Below are positions 39,000-50,456 of a DNA stretch of 64,000 bases, one piece after another. Position 1 is the stretch's first letter, and every line of letters begins with the position of its first letter. Made by a program: the position numbers and the translations under genes. The stretch comes from Parus major (lineage: Eukaryota > Chordata > Aves > Passeriformes > Paridae), in NCBI RefSeq assembly GCF_001522545.3, contig NC_031770.1, forward strand, positions 21,094,163-21,158,162. Direction: 5' to 3'. Under the pieces are notes generated by a model that was not told where the DNA came from, did not search any database, and saw nothing but the letters and a program-made list of their open reading frames with translations.

Positions 39000-39090
39000 A
39001 CATTGCTTCTCCAGCTGTAAAATTGGACCTGTGATGGTAATCCTGTCACACCTTGTTGTTATTTAAACTAAGAGGAGGAATAATATTTGA
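39000..39090 (+). repeat. Possible MIR core fragment
   Basis: The order TTGCTTCTCCAGCTGTAAAA, then TTGG, GTGATGGTAATCC, CACACCTTGTTGTTATTTAAA loosely follows the MIR core (CAGTTTCCTCATCTGTAAAA, TGGGG, CCTCATAGGGTTGTTGTGAG, GATTAAA). Fewer blocks agree than for the fragments at 36.6 and 41.5 kb, so chance resemblance is possible. Confidence 0.35.
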
Positions 39091-39311
39091 TGGAAGGTCT
39101 TATGGAAACCTCTTTAAATTTTGAGAAAGGCAGGTCCCAGCAGATAAACTCCCACATGGGAATCCCATATGCAAGATGGAATCCGGGACATACCACTGAG
39201 GCATAATTTAAGATAACCAAGTAGGTCAAGTTAAATGAACTCACAGCTTTCATTTTCTGATGTGCTAACCTCAACACTTTTACATTGTGTCCTTCATATT
39301 TATTTACTTTT

Positions 39312-39334
39312 TTGTTGTTGTTGTTGTTGTTGTT
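39312..39334 (+). repeat. (TTG)n microsatellite
   Basis: Seven uninterrupted TTG units after a T run. They create the poly-cysteine run in the plus frame at 39235-39507 and the poly-asparagine run in the minus frame at 39068-39400. Confidence 0.93.
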
Positions 39335-40220
39335 ATCATTTGGATTTTTTCCAGAAAATAAAGGTTTTTCTTCAGAAATATCTTTGTAGTTACCAAACAT
39401 CTTTTAGTTGTTCAGTTAGGATTATATTCCTCAGAGTGAAAAAAGACATATTAAAGTCCTTAATCAAAAAGGCTTTAAAATATTCCCACGGGGCTGCATG
39501 GACTTAGACTCCAGTCATTAGGTCCATGGGATACCCCAGAGCTGAGTATCACAGGGAGCTGACCTCTGGTGTCACAGCTTTTCCCTTCCCTGTAAACCTA
39601 TTTGCAAAGCATTCAGAGGACTTGAACACTCTGGGTTCCCTCTTATCTGTTTCTTGGTTTTGCCTTCAAGCCTGCCAAATAGAAACTGTTCCCAGGCTTT
39701 CTCCTCAGCAATTCAAGTAGAAAAACAGGCAAAGGTGGTTAACATGGGAATTCTCTTGTGACACCACATCTGCATTCATATTTTTAGCATGCAGAAATTT
39801 TTAGGACTTACGCTTATTTGAGAACCACAGACACTGGAAGCTCACAGTTCTTAATTTCAAGGTTGTGGCAGGGGGAGGGGGGGAAGGAGGCCAAGATGAA
39901 TTGTTTATGGGAGGCAACACATGTAACTGAGTCTCACCAGCATGAACACAAACTGCCCAGGACGCTGCTTGTACAGGCAGAGGGACAGCAAGGAGCAGAG
40001 CACCCTATTTGCATTTCACAGACCTTTGTTGGTTTTCTTTGAATGCTGCTTTCCAAAGAAAGGACCTGGGATAAGTAACTCAGACAACAGGCCAAAGGAA
40101 TCACAATGGCTATTTAATTACAAAACTCATCTAAGCACTTATAAATTAATTCATGGTCTAATGTGGTGTCAAGCTGAGGTGAATAGAGGTTAACATATTC
40201 TATTAGTCCCAATTGTCACA
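39335..40220. other. Unique-looking non-coding DNA
   Basis: No recognisable gene or repeat. Short frames at 39526-39720, 39818-40042 and 39942-40193 have no family match. Confidence 0.5.
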
Positions 40221-40731
40221 AGAATTTCATAGAACTGCTTAGATTGGAAAAAACCTCCAAGATCATCGAGTCCAACCATTCGTGTAACATTGCCAAGTCC
40301 ACCCGTAAACCATGTCCCTCAGTGCCACATCTACGCATCTTTTAAACACTTCTGGGATGGTGATTCCACCACTTCCCTCAACAGCCTGCTCCAATGCCTG
40401 ATCACCCTTTCCATGCAGAAATTTTCCATGCAGAAATTTTCCCTAATATCCAGTCTAAACCTCCCCTGGTGCAACTTAAGGGCATTTGCTCGTCTTGTCA
40501 CTTGTCTCCTGTGAGAAGAGGCCGACCCCCACCTGGCTACACCCTCATTTCAGGTTGCTGTGCAGAGTGACAAGGACCCTCACCAAGCTTCCTTTTCTCC
40601 AGGGTAAACAACTCCAACTTGCTCAGCCACTCCTCCTGAAACCTGTGACCCAGAATCTTTCAGCTTCATGGTCCTTCTCTGGACACTGAGTACAGAGGGG
40701 TGATCACTGCCCTGGTCCTGCTGGCCTTGTC
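40221..40731 (-). mobile_element. CR1 LINE 3' fragment, about 0.5 kb
   Basis: On the plus strand the CR1 tail reads AGAATTTCATAGAACTGC, followed by AGATTGGAAAAAACCTCCAA, GATCATCGAGTCCAACCATT, TTCCACCACTTCCCTCAACA, AATATCCAGTCTAAACCTCC and GTCTCCTGTGAGAAGAGGCC, and ends near TGCCCTGGTCCTGCTGGCC. This is the reverse complement of a CR1 3' region covering the last part of ORF2 and the 3' UTR, so the element lies on the minus strand. It is the longest CR1 piece in the window. Frames at 40290-40514 and 40486-40689 are antisense to it and not genes. It contains a 15-bp slippage duplication. Confidence 0.96.
40411..40440 (+). repeat. Perfect 15-bp tandem duplication inside CR1
   Basis: CCATGCAGAAATTTT occurs twice in direct succession (40411-40425 and 40426-40440). 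The CR1 consensus has this region once, so the duplication arose after insertion and is young. Confidence 0.93.
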
Positions 40732-41470
40732 AGACAACATAGTTCATTAAATACAGCATCTACAAATTATGTTTCTCTTAATAGAAATTATTTGTATAAA
40801 CACTCATATGATCAATATATAAATAATAAATATATAAGCAATCATATTATCTGAATAGTTGTGACTTATTCATTTAGACATAAATTTAATTAGCAGCTGA
40901 TTTCAACTGAGCCTCAATCTGAGCAATAAGTTGTGTTGTAGGTCACATTCTGGAAGCACTATCTATAATGAAATATGGAACTCTGAGGCACGATGCCTGT
41001 TGGTGCTCTCGGTTCCTATCCCTGCCTCCTGCTGTGTGAGAACAGCACACCTGTCCAGCATGGAATCCCATCTAAAAATAAAAAAAGATTAAAAAAAAAA
41101 AAAGGGAAAACCTGTCTCCCATAAAATTTCAATAGTTAAGGATCTCCTTGAGAAAGAATTGCTGACAAGTTGAGTGGGCTCTTCCAGAACAAAGAACAGG
41201 ATGGAACAGCTCAGCCACCATGGACAGGAAAAGCAAAAGAAGTCTATGTTGAGGAGCTGCAGTAGAACACATCACAAGATAACAAGAGGAAGGAAACTGC
41301 TGACTCTTATCCACAAAACACCAGTGCCAAACTCGTCCTCCTGAGGCTCCCCTTCACCACGTCCTTACTGCAGCCAGTGGCACACTCTGCTCCCCACACT
41401 TGTGTCCATGCTTCCCTACAGAGCTGGAGGGATCCAGGAGCACCCCACACATCACCACCCCTTGCTGTTT
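40732..41470. other. Non-coding DNA with an A-rich tract
   Basis: No gene was recognised. AT-rich to about 40920, with an A-rich run at about 41076-41104 that includes 13 or more consecutive A. The sequence before the run does not resemble a known mRNA, so a processed pseudogene is not supported. Confidence 0.5.
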
Positions 41471-41612
41471 CAGCAGGGCCACTTAAATTCTTCATGACTC
41501 GGTTTTCCCCTCTGTAGAACAGGGATAAAACTGCAGTCTTGGCAGAGATCTGAGAACCTTAATTCACTAATGTCTATAAACCCCTCTGAGGTTCTTATTC
41601 AGAAGGCACAGC
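41471..41612 (+). repeat. MIR (CORE-SINE) fragment
   Basis: Aligns in order with the MIR body: CAGCAGGGCCACTTAAATTC (consensus GGGCAAGTCACTTAACCTC), GACTCGGTTTTCCCCTCTGT (GCCTCAGTTTCCTCATCTGT), AGAACAGGGATAA (AAAATGGGGATAA), then TCTGAGAACCTTAATTCACT and AATGTCTATAAACC toward the 3' part, ending near TTCAGAAGGCACA (TTAGAACAGTGCCTGGCACA). The tRNA-derived head is absent. This is the clearest MIR relic in the window. Confidence 0.76.
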
Positions 41613-44600
41613 AAAAACGCAAAGTATTATCACTGATTCAAACTGACCTTCCCCTTGAAATATCACCATTTGAGCTATAATTCCAAATCCTGACTCTAAC
41701 CAAGTGCTACGCTGTGGGATTAACCACATTAATGCTTAAAGCTGTTGCTCTTTTTTTTTTCCCCAGTGTTCACAAGCTAATGCTTGTAGGGGTCTAATCT
41801 TGGACAATTCCTTAATGATACAGATTTTCAGATGAAAATTACTGCTACATTTTCCTGTCTTCTAACAGATTTTAGTGTCACTACATGCACAATGTTGGAA
41901 TGTTGTTTAATTGCAAATATAATATTTTTTTGGATAGTCTTTCCTAATTTGAGTGTGTCTATCTGTTGTCTGCACACAAACTGTAAATCATTGTATTAAG
42001 AGTGATTACACACCCACTGACACAGAAAATTCGTGATCGGGTTGTGAGACATAAGAGGTTTACCAGATTGAATGTGGCAAGGCCACATATTCTACAGAAT
42101 TTATTATTATTTCTAATCAATCCTCCTCCTCTAAACCAAGATCCCTTAACTATAGCACTCTCACTGTACTTAAGAAGGACATTTCAAATGAATGTATTTT
42201 CAAAATACATAGCTACACACAGCAGTGCTGCAGTCACATTTTCGAGCACAAGGTTATGGGCAGGTGGTTGGGTTGTCATTGTTAGGCCAAATCTGCCTTC
42301 ACTTGTACAGACCTAGGGTATAGTCTGAGTGCATGCTGGTTGTTTCTCACCAGCAAAATGCCCTAAAATAATAGGATGAAGAGCAAATGTGGTGCTGAAC
42401 CTATTTTCTCAATTGTTGATCTACCCAGGGCTCTGCCCAGGCAGTGCTCCTGCCGCAGTCATTCAGGCTGTCTCCAGTAAGGGGCCTTGAGCTGATGCAA
42501 TATGAGAGCATTCCTCATCCCTGCAACACCAGGCTGCTGTGATTTCAATACATGTCCAGAAATCAGCACTGGGGAGTCATTATTATTAAAGGAATAAATA
42601 GTCTGAAATCTTGTTAACCTGTGAATCTCCATAAATAAGCAGACCAGACGTATGGTAAAGGACATAATGCTGGTTCCAGTGATGTCAAATGTGACCAAGG
42701 GAGAAAGAGCTTCCCAGCCTTCCATCACAGGAGCCAGGACACCAGGCAGAAAAGCATTTGTTAAAAGTAGGCATACCAGTGCCAATACGTTAATTTTAGT
42801 ACAGAGAAGATCACCCTGGGGATTGGATAGGTGTAGCCAACCACATTCCCACCTTGGGATGGACTGCCATGTGGAAGGAAGATTTGTATCCATCCCTGTA
42901 TCCTGATGAACTTGTGGTGAGAGATGCTGTTCTGGCCACCAGGCTGGCTGACTGCTGTCAGGTGGTTAAAAATTAACTCTGCCCAAAGGTCCCTGGGAGT
43001 CCCTGCAGTGCACAGCAGCACTGCCATGGCAGCTCAGTGCACAGCCATCTGACCTGAGATTCAGCATTTAGGGGAAAAAAAGGCAAATTGTCCCCCATAC
43101 CACAAGCAATAAGGTGATCTCTGCAGTGCATTGTGCTCTGGGGCCTCAGGGTGTTCCTGAAATACTTCATAAGGCAGAATTTGCTCTCATGGAAAGTAAT
43201 GGTTAAGAAGTTCGTCTTTTCACAGGCATTTAAAACTCCCTGGTTTTAGAGTGTCCAGAAACTTGGCATTTCAAGGAACACCCAGAGGACAAAGACATCT
43301 ACATATTTGTCCCAGAATCCCGGACTACAGAAGTCAGACAAAGGGACAGACAGAGGATGAGCGAGATTAACAAGCCAAGTAGGTCAGGACCAGTGTGATT
43401 CTCAGGCCAGTACAACACAGCACATTGAGAAAGCTTCCAAGAAGCGTAAACAGGAATGGATGTTTGAGACAATGAATGCCCTAATTGGATGCCCATTCTC
43501 ACCGCTTCCCTCAATTAAGAAGAATCATGGAAAATTCTGCCAAGATATTGATGGACAATGTAAGCATTGGCTTGAAAACTTTGCAATTTAATGAACCAAA
43601 CCCTACCCAGTTGTGAATTACAAGAGATCCAAAAATAAACCCAGCAGAAAACAGTCCAGTGACAGTTAAGTCAAAAAGTTACAAAATTATTAATCACTGA
43701 ATCTTAATAATTTCTCATCAGAGTTACTACAGTGCATAGCTTTTGATTTCATATGTTAGCTTCATGAAGTTTCTGAAAACCTTGGAAGACTGGGCATTCC
43801 AGAAGACAGAATCAGCAGCTGTGTTTTCCCTTTAAATTAAGAAAAAGGAGAGTCAACATTTGCTGAAACTGAAGATGAATAATTCCAGGGAAAGTCTCAC
43901 ACACTGACAGTCTCTTAAAAGACAGATGCTGAGCCAGTTGTGAGTACACCTCAGCCCTGAAGTGAAAGGTAACTATAGAGCTCTGGACAGACTGATCTGC
44001 AGTGACTCGTACGTGCACTTCAGGCAATAATGAAGTCCTGTTGCAACAATGGTGTGAGATTAACACTGAAATGACACGTGTTACAGATGTCTTTAATGTC
44101 TTCATCAATCAGCTTGGTGTTCTGCTATGTCATTAGTGTGAGGACTTAGTGGCCATTTGTGTTTATCAATAGCTTTGAGGCCAAATTTACTTACTGCCCA
44201 GACTGTTAATCTGGAGCTGGTTCTTTCACAGCTGCACTGGAACAGCTGAAGAAAGTTCTGGGGTGGTCCTGTGCTTTTAGAGGCAACCAAGAACACCATC
44301 CCTGTGAAGCAAAGCTTCCAGAAATTCCTTTATGCTTCATCTGCATTTTGAGGGATGTTTTTACAAAATCAGCCCAGACTTTGGCCTTGCCTACAAATCC
44401 CATTTTCCTTCTACAGCAGGAAGCCTTCAAGGGCAATGTGAGCATAATACCAGGGTTTGGTACAACTAATTTCTTTAGTGTCAGGACAAAGCTCAGGCAC
44501 ACAATAGATATAGGCCATATGTCTAGTGGAAGAACTTCAATGTGATATAGTTAGCTGTGTCATCTGTGTGATGCACTGGCTGTCAGCAGAAAGAGGAGTG

Positions 44601-47600
44601 CTTTGAGAAATGCTTTTCCACTGGTATTACTCAGTATTACACATGCTAAGATCAGATTTAAAGAAATAAAAAACGTTCGAGTAAAAATGTTTATGTTGAG
44701 AAGAACTCAAATATGTAGATAAAAGAGAGGAGAAATTAGAAAGCTTCCTGAGTCAGAAGTGATAGCACAGTTCTGCTCAAAAATCTGCTGCTCTGATTTC
44801 AATGCAGACGGGGCAGTATCTGGCTGCTCCCAATGTAGAGTCATTTTATGCTAGTTGAGAGCAGTCAAACCCCTTGCTTCATAAAAGAGATGCAAAGATT
44901 GGCTCAGCAGCATAATTTAAACTTGCCCTCAAATGTTTGCAGATGGACCTTGAAAAAAAAAGGACAAATAAACACATGACCTTGTGTAATAGCCCCATTC
45001 CTCTCTCTTCTCGACATAAAAACACAGGCTCACCCAGATTTAACAGTACCGTATTAAACACATTTTTGTTCTTTTCAGTCTGTGGCAACCTTTCGTTTGT
45101 GAAAGTTGGTGCACAGGGCATCACCATGAGGTCAAAATGACACGGAGCAGAACCAAGAGTCCAACAGTAATGCTCCAACACCTGGTGCTCTCACTCACGT
45201 TGTTGTTTCATCTGGTGTGCACATCACAGCATTAAAAAAACAATGTCCCCTTGAGAAACCTGACAAATCAGCAGTGATAGGATTGCAGACTGCTGGCAGC
45301 AGCAATGGGAGATGGATTTTACAGACTACACCAGGGTGATCAGACATACACAGTTAAGAACAACTGACCAGAAATGTGGAAAGAGGAAGCAATCAACGAC
45401 TTAGGGAGCAGTTACAGTAACAAGAACATCCACTAATTAACAAACAAACTAAAGGAGAACAGGCAAGTCATCAAAGGGGGCATCGGTTCAGGGCACCCAG
45501 AGGCCTGGCTGGCAGCACAGCAGTCACAACAAATCAGACAAGACAAAGCTGGAGGAGTCCCCAGGACCCACAGCTGGCACAAGGTCTAGGTCCATCTCTG
45601 CCCTGTGTGGTGGGAAGGTGGTGATATTGCACTGAGAGCACCAGTGCTGCAGCAGGCAAAGTAAACAGAGAGGAGGACAAAACAAGATGAGCTGCTTCAC
45701 AGAAGATGCCACGAGATATCCAAAAAAAAAAAGAAAAATAATGGGCTTGTACCTTTGCTGACATTTGCCTCTGTGCAAGCACAGTCTTTTGAAATGAAGG
45801 GCTGTATTATTAATGTTTGAACTTTAGTAATATGAAAGGCTTGAAGTGTATATTATTGCTTTGTATAGCTACATACTTATGACAAAAATGAACACCATCA
45901 AGCATTTAAATCATAAAAAACCCCACGTGGCTCTTGGGCTTTATGATTTAAAAAACTTGAAAGCACTCAGAAACCAAATCGCTTCTGGCAGTCATTTCAC
46001 CCATCCTCTCCTCTTCCTGCCAGCACACTCAGGTGCTCATGAACTGAGAGGGGTGAAGTGGTGCAGATTTGGCTGATAGTTCATGCAAAATATTTTTTTC
46101 CATGAACACAGTGCATTCAGGTAGATTACTAACTTCCCATACCCCATTGCTCACAGGGCATAAGGGTCTCCTAGAGTGGATGATGTCATTACTGTCCCAG
46201 ACTGGATGATATCCAAACCCACAAGACCAAATTCAGTCAAGTTGTTAAGCCTGTGTCTAACCTAGGTAGAGGTGTAAACGCTTGAGACATGCACTTATTT
46301 ATTAGACAGATTACTAATTAGGTACAAGATGTGCCTAAAGGCCCGAGAGAGCCTTTAAGATTACTATGCAATCATACCTGAAGAAAATATAAATAATTTA
46401 CATTACAAATGTACATAAAAATACTCACATTTATTCATATAAAAAGTTTGCAAGCAACTGTGTGTACATTTTTGTGGGCACACACACAGAATCAACATCA
46501 TGTTTTTAAAAAAATAAAAGAAATAAAAAATGCTCTCATAAATGTTTCCATAAAATAAAAATTATTACAGATAACAAAGGATGTATTCACTTTTTTTAAT
46601 TAGAATGAATACTCTCTATGCTTACCTTGCCCAGCTCTGATGCTGAGTGTCCTTATCACATGATCACAGAAATACTCCTGCTACCCAACGTCGCTTTAAA
46701 TTGCTAGGTTTGGCGGAGGAAGGCAGCTGGGTGTGGTGGGTGTGTTTGTTGCTTTTGTGCTGGGTATTTTTAAGCCTCTTACAAATTTTACAAGGCTGCA
46801 TACACTTAGCAGAACTGCATTTTCACATGTGTCTCTCTTCCATAAAAGCTGCTCACTTATTTTAAATATAGCTACAAGCCAAGAGCAAATGATTAGAAAA
46901 AACACTATCATTAGTTTAGCACCATCAGGACAGTGTTTATATGAGTTTATACTACAGAGGAGCTCATATTTGAATAACACATGCATATTGTCCTTATACA
47001 AGAAAAAAAAAAAATCTAACCAACCATGTAAGCCAAGTCACGAAATTTAATTAGGAAGATAAGAGTTGGGTTTTAATTTTTTCTTTTTTTTTTTTTTTTT
47101 TAGGTTACAGAAAAAGATAATTTTAGGCAGCAAATTAGCATCTTCTAATAATCTTAGACAAAAATGATTTTGTTTTGCTTTGGTTTGTAAATTAGCTCAT
47201 GATTAAAGTATCTCTCTAGTTGAGCTTCATTGTCTTTTTGTGCCTATTTTCTGAATGCAGCCCTGACCTGAATACTCTTGTAGCTCAAGTACAAGATTTG
47301 AAAGCATGAGAGGAACAATTATTATAAAGTGAAGTACTTACAGTTTTACTGCAAAATCAATGAACTTTCAAGTGATTTTTATCATATTTTGCAGCTGTTC
47401 TGTTTGCTTTGAATGATGTTTATCACATCAAAAATTGGAGTACTTTTAAAGGATGCTTTATCTAGAAACTTCCTCCACCTTTATTTTCTTGCCCCACCCT
47501 GTGCTGTAAATGCAAGGATATTTTTGTCTCACTTCAAAAGTTCCCTCTCTCAATATTTAGGCCAGTGATTTTGCTCATTCCCTGTCATGTTCTTTCTCAT

Positions 47601-48190
47601 GGTTTCTTAAATGAGGAAAAGTTACAAGTTTCCAACTTAATTCACAGTTTTGCAACAGTTCAGTTATATTTCCCCATATAGCTGTGGCTCTTCTGCTACC
47701 TAAAAGGAATGATCCCACGTGATTTTGGTGTGCAGGAGCTCAGACTGTCAGGAACCATAGAGGGAGGAGTGATGAGTGGCACTCCTTCCATGGGACCAGA
47801 TCCATAATGTCCTGTTGACACTAGAGGTAAATATTCCACTGATTTCAGTAGTATAGGGTTAGAAGCACAGATAATTAGATCTTATTCTCTGCAACATCTC
47901 TTTCCAAATCCATCCCCTACCTCAAGGAAAGCCATTTCCTTCCCCAAATGGGATTGCTAAAGTCATGAGATTAACAAGAAGTCCTGCCCACCTACTTTTC
48001 CCTATCTTCTCTTACCTTGACCATCTCAGCCAGCACTGTATGCTCTGGGCAATGCTCGCTATATATCTGCTTCTCCTTCCCAAAAGCTGTGCCTTCTGTT
48101 GGATATGAGCAACTCAGTCCTACAAACCTTTGTCCCTGGGCACAGCTCCCTAAGCAGTTCCTCAGACTCCAACAAACCCATATAATTATT
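41613..48190. other. Long unique-looking non-coding stretch
   Basis: About 6.6 kb without a recognised gene. The 144-codon minus frame at 42459-42893 has a hydrophobic stretch (about residues 36-58) but no recognisable family, splice context or neighbour. The frames at 44206-44502 and 45524-45782 are also unrecognised. A run of about 18 T ends at 47101. The block at about 46180-46380 carries homeodomain-type ATTA/TAATTAG words but is otherwise plain. Confidence 0.5.
47084..47101 (+). repeat. Poly(T) run
   Basis: A homopolymer of about 18 T, preceded by T-rich sequence. It could be the antisense of a retroposon A tail, but no retroposon body was recognised next to it. Confidence 0.85.
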
Positions 48191-48380
48191 CATAAAACCA
48201 TAGAATTATTTGAGTTGGAAGAGATCTTAAGACCATCTGGTTCCAATTCCCCTCCCACTAGACCAGGCTATTCCCAGCCCTGCCCAGCCTGGCCTTGAAG
48301 ATGTTCCAGGGATGGGGCAGCCCCAACATCTCTGGACAAGTTGCTGCAGCACCTCTCTGCCCTCCTGGTGAAGCATTATT
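48191..48380 (-). mobile_element. CR1 LINE 3'-end fragment
   Basis: Starts with CATAAAACCATAGAATTATT, the reverse complement of the CR1 octamer tail, then TTGGAAGAGATCTTAAGACC, AGCCTGGCCTTGAAGATGTT and CCAGGGATGGGGCAGCCC. The minus-strand element is 5'-truncated, and similarity fades after CTCTGCCCTCCTGGTG. The plus frame at 48017-48298 overlaps it and is not a gene. Confidence 0.93.
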
Positions 48381-50404
48381 GGTGTGGTACTCCACTGTCT
48401 GAGCCCCTACACACACAATTCCTAAGTGGAAGGCTTCTTATGTCAGATAATTTACAATCCAGATTCAAACCAGATCCAAAAGCAGGGGCAAAACATATAT
48501 GGGGGGAGGTGAAAGACAAGAGAGAATGAGGTGACAATTAAAGGCAAACAAACTCAAAACATACACAGACCAGCACAGTCTTTCAAGCATTTCAGCAGAA
48601 GAGGGTTTGTTCGTGGTGCTACGCGCAGCAGCACTGTATAATAAAATTATATTTCGTACATTTACCACTACATAAAATTAATGCAGCTGTGTAATTCCTA
48701 TTATACTTCCTTATGTAATTCATATCATTTCTATGTTTAAATCTGTTTAAATCAATAGAAATTTAATTTTATTTAAATGCTTACTGATCACCAGGAAAAC
48801 CTTTGCTTTCTTTTTTTTTTTTCTTTCTTTTAACATGAATTATTTGTTTTATAGAGCCAATACAGAGCTGTAGTTACTCAGTTTCACAGTTTGGGTAACT
48901 GTCAGTGAGACCTACTTTTAAATTCCTTTCACTGACCTTTGAGACAACATCCTTGGATTCTTCTGACCAAAATACACATTATGGAAGTTTTGCAATGTAC
49001 CACTCTGCTGCATAATTTAGAACAGGAGTATATGATCCTTAGGATTGCCACTCCATGGTATCTGACCAGATGGGTACCTCTGCCATGGAAAATAAGGTAA
49101 AAACACATCAACTAAAACCAAAGTGAAGGTGATAATCACAGCCCATCTAATACATGGCAAATTGATCATACATCTGAGCCCAAGGAAAAAGAGCAGAGAA
49201 AGACCCTGCATGAAAAAAGTATGAATCCCTCTATAAATGTATAAATGTAAATTACATAAATACTTATAAGATAAATTTCAGAGGAAATACTACTTTGTGG
49301 ATGTTTTTTGGCATTTCTACCACTACAAGAGCATTCATTTAATGGAGCACACCCTGGAGCATTTGAACCATCATTGCTTATCTTCTGACCAAGCAGGATC
49401 ATAACAATTCTCTTAAACCCTTCCCTTGGGACTGCCTAATTGGTCTTCATTTAAATTTACCTGGCTACAGCCTTGCAATCATGGTTTCCAGCCTCTGTCT
49501 TCTATCCTCTAGCTTTTCATCTTTTCACTTCTTTTTTTTCTCTTTTTCAAAACTCATGTTAATTTGATTTAAAAATTGACAAACAAAAGAAAGACTGCAG
49601 ATCAAATTTTTCCAAATGCAAGAGCCCCACTTACAATTATTCCAAATTATACTGTTCCATAGGTATTCCTACAAACATACCCATCCTGATGGAAACAGAA
49701 AAAAGAAGTGGACGTTGATGAAAGTCTCATATTATTTAAAAAAAAACAAAACAAAACAAAAACCACAATTTTTAATAAAATTAGGAAGAGCTTAATTTCA
49801 GAATTTTATTGGTATTTTTCTCTAACATGTCATTATTTACAGTGAACATACATAGAAATACAAAATTTTATTTGGTGGGTTTTGCATTTCACTGTAAAAA
49901 GATTAAGCCAGTTGCTACTCAAATCTCCTGGAACAGAATCTTCTCTCCAGTTTGGGTGCCTTAAAACTGTTTGACACTAAAACAGGTAAGCTCTTTACCA
50001 ATTCTTTTTCAAAAAGTTGTTTTTCCAGATCAGTATAAGTGCTGTGTATGTCACAGAACAAAATTTAGAATATAAAGATATGACAGAAGGAAATTTTTGC
50101 TTCTGCCAATAATTTTCAAAGAAAAAATACATACTCTACAAATGAGACTGGATAAACTGAATAAACAGTAGACAAGCATCAATGTTATTATTTTCACCTC
50201 TTCCATACTGACTGAATCTCTATTATCTCCCATTTTGAGTCCAAAAGCCGTGATTAAACTGCAGCACATCTTACAGCACAACATAGCAATATTTTCCACT
50301 GACAGAGAAACCACTTCAGCCCTTAAGCTGTTCCAACAGTCAATTATTCTCATGATAGAAATGTGCCTTATACCTAGACTGAATAAGTCAAGCCTCACCT
50401 TCCA
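48381..50404. other. AT-rich non-coding DNA
   Basis: No gene was recognised. A (CAAAA)n-like stretch lies at about 49738-49764 and a T-rich run near 48810-48830. The 115-codon minus frame at 50051-50398 has hydrophobic stretches typical of translated AT-rich DNA. Confidence 0.5.
49738..49764 (+). repeat. (CAAAA)n simple repeat
   Basis: A run of eight or more A followed by three to four ACAAA units. Low-complexity sequence without an attached transposon body that I can identify. Confidence 0.85.
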
Positions 50405-50451
<47 letters not shown>

Positions 50452-50456
50452 TATAA
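50405..50456 (+). repeat. (AT)n microsatellite
   Basis: About 17 uninterrupted AT dinucleotides (50411-50444), followed by one C interruption and a further AT run. It produces the repeating Tyr-Ile end of the plus frame at 50235-50456. Such repeats are highly variable in length. Confidence 0.97.

Noticed and set aside
41041..41104. Processed pseudogene ending in a poly(A) tail
   Set aside because: There is an A run, but the sequence before it has no recognisable mRNA or clear poly(A) signal, and no target duplication was seen.
42459..42893. 144-codon minus-strand open frame with a hydrophobic stretch
   Set aside because: The length is about that expected by chance for 64 kb in six frames. 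No family, signal peptide pattern or neighbouring exon supports it.
50235..50456. Frame with a repeating Tyr-Ile tail
   Set aside because: The tail is simply the (AT)n microsatellite in translation.
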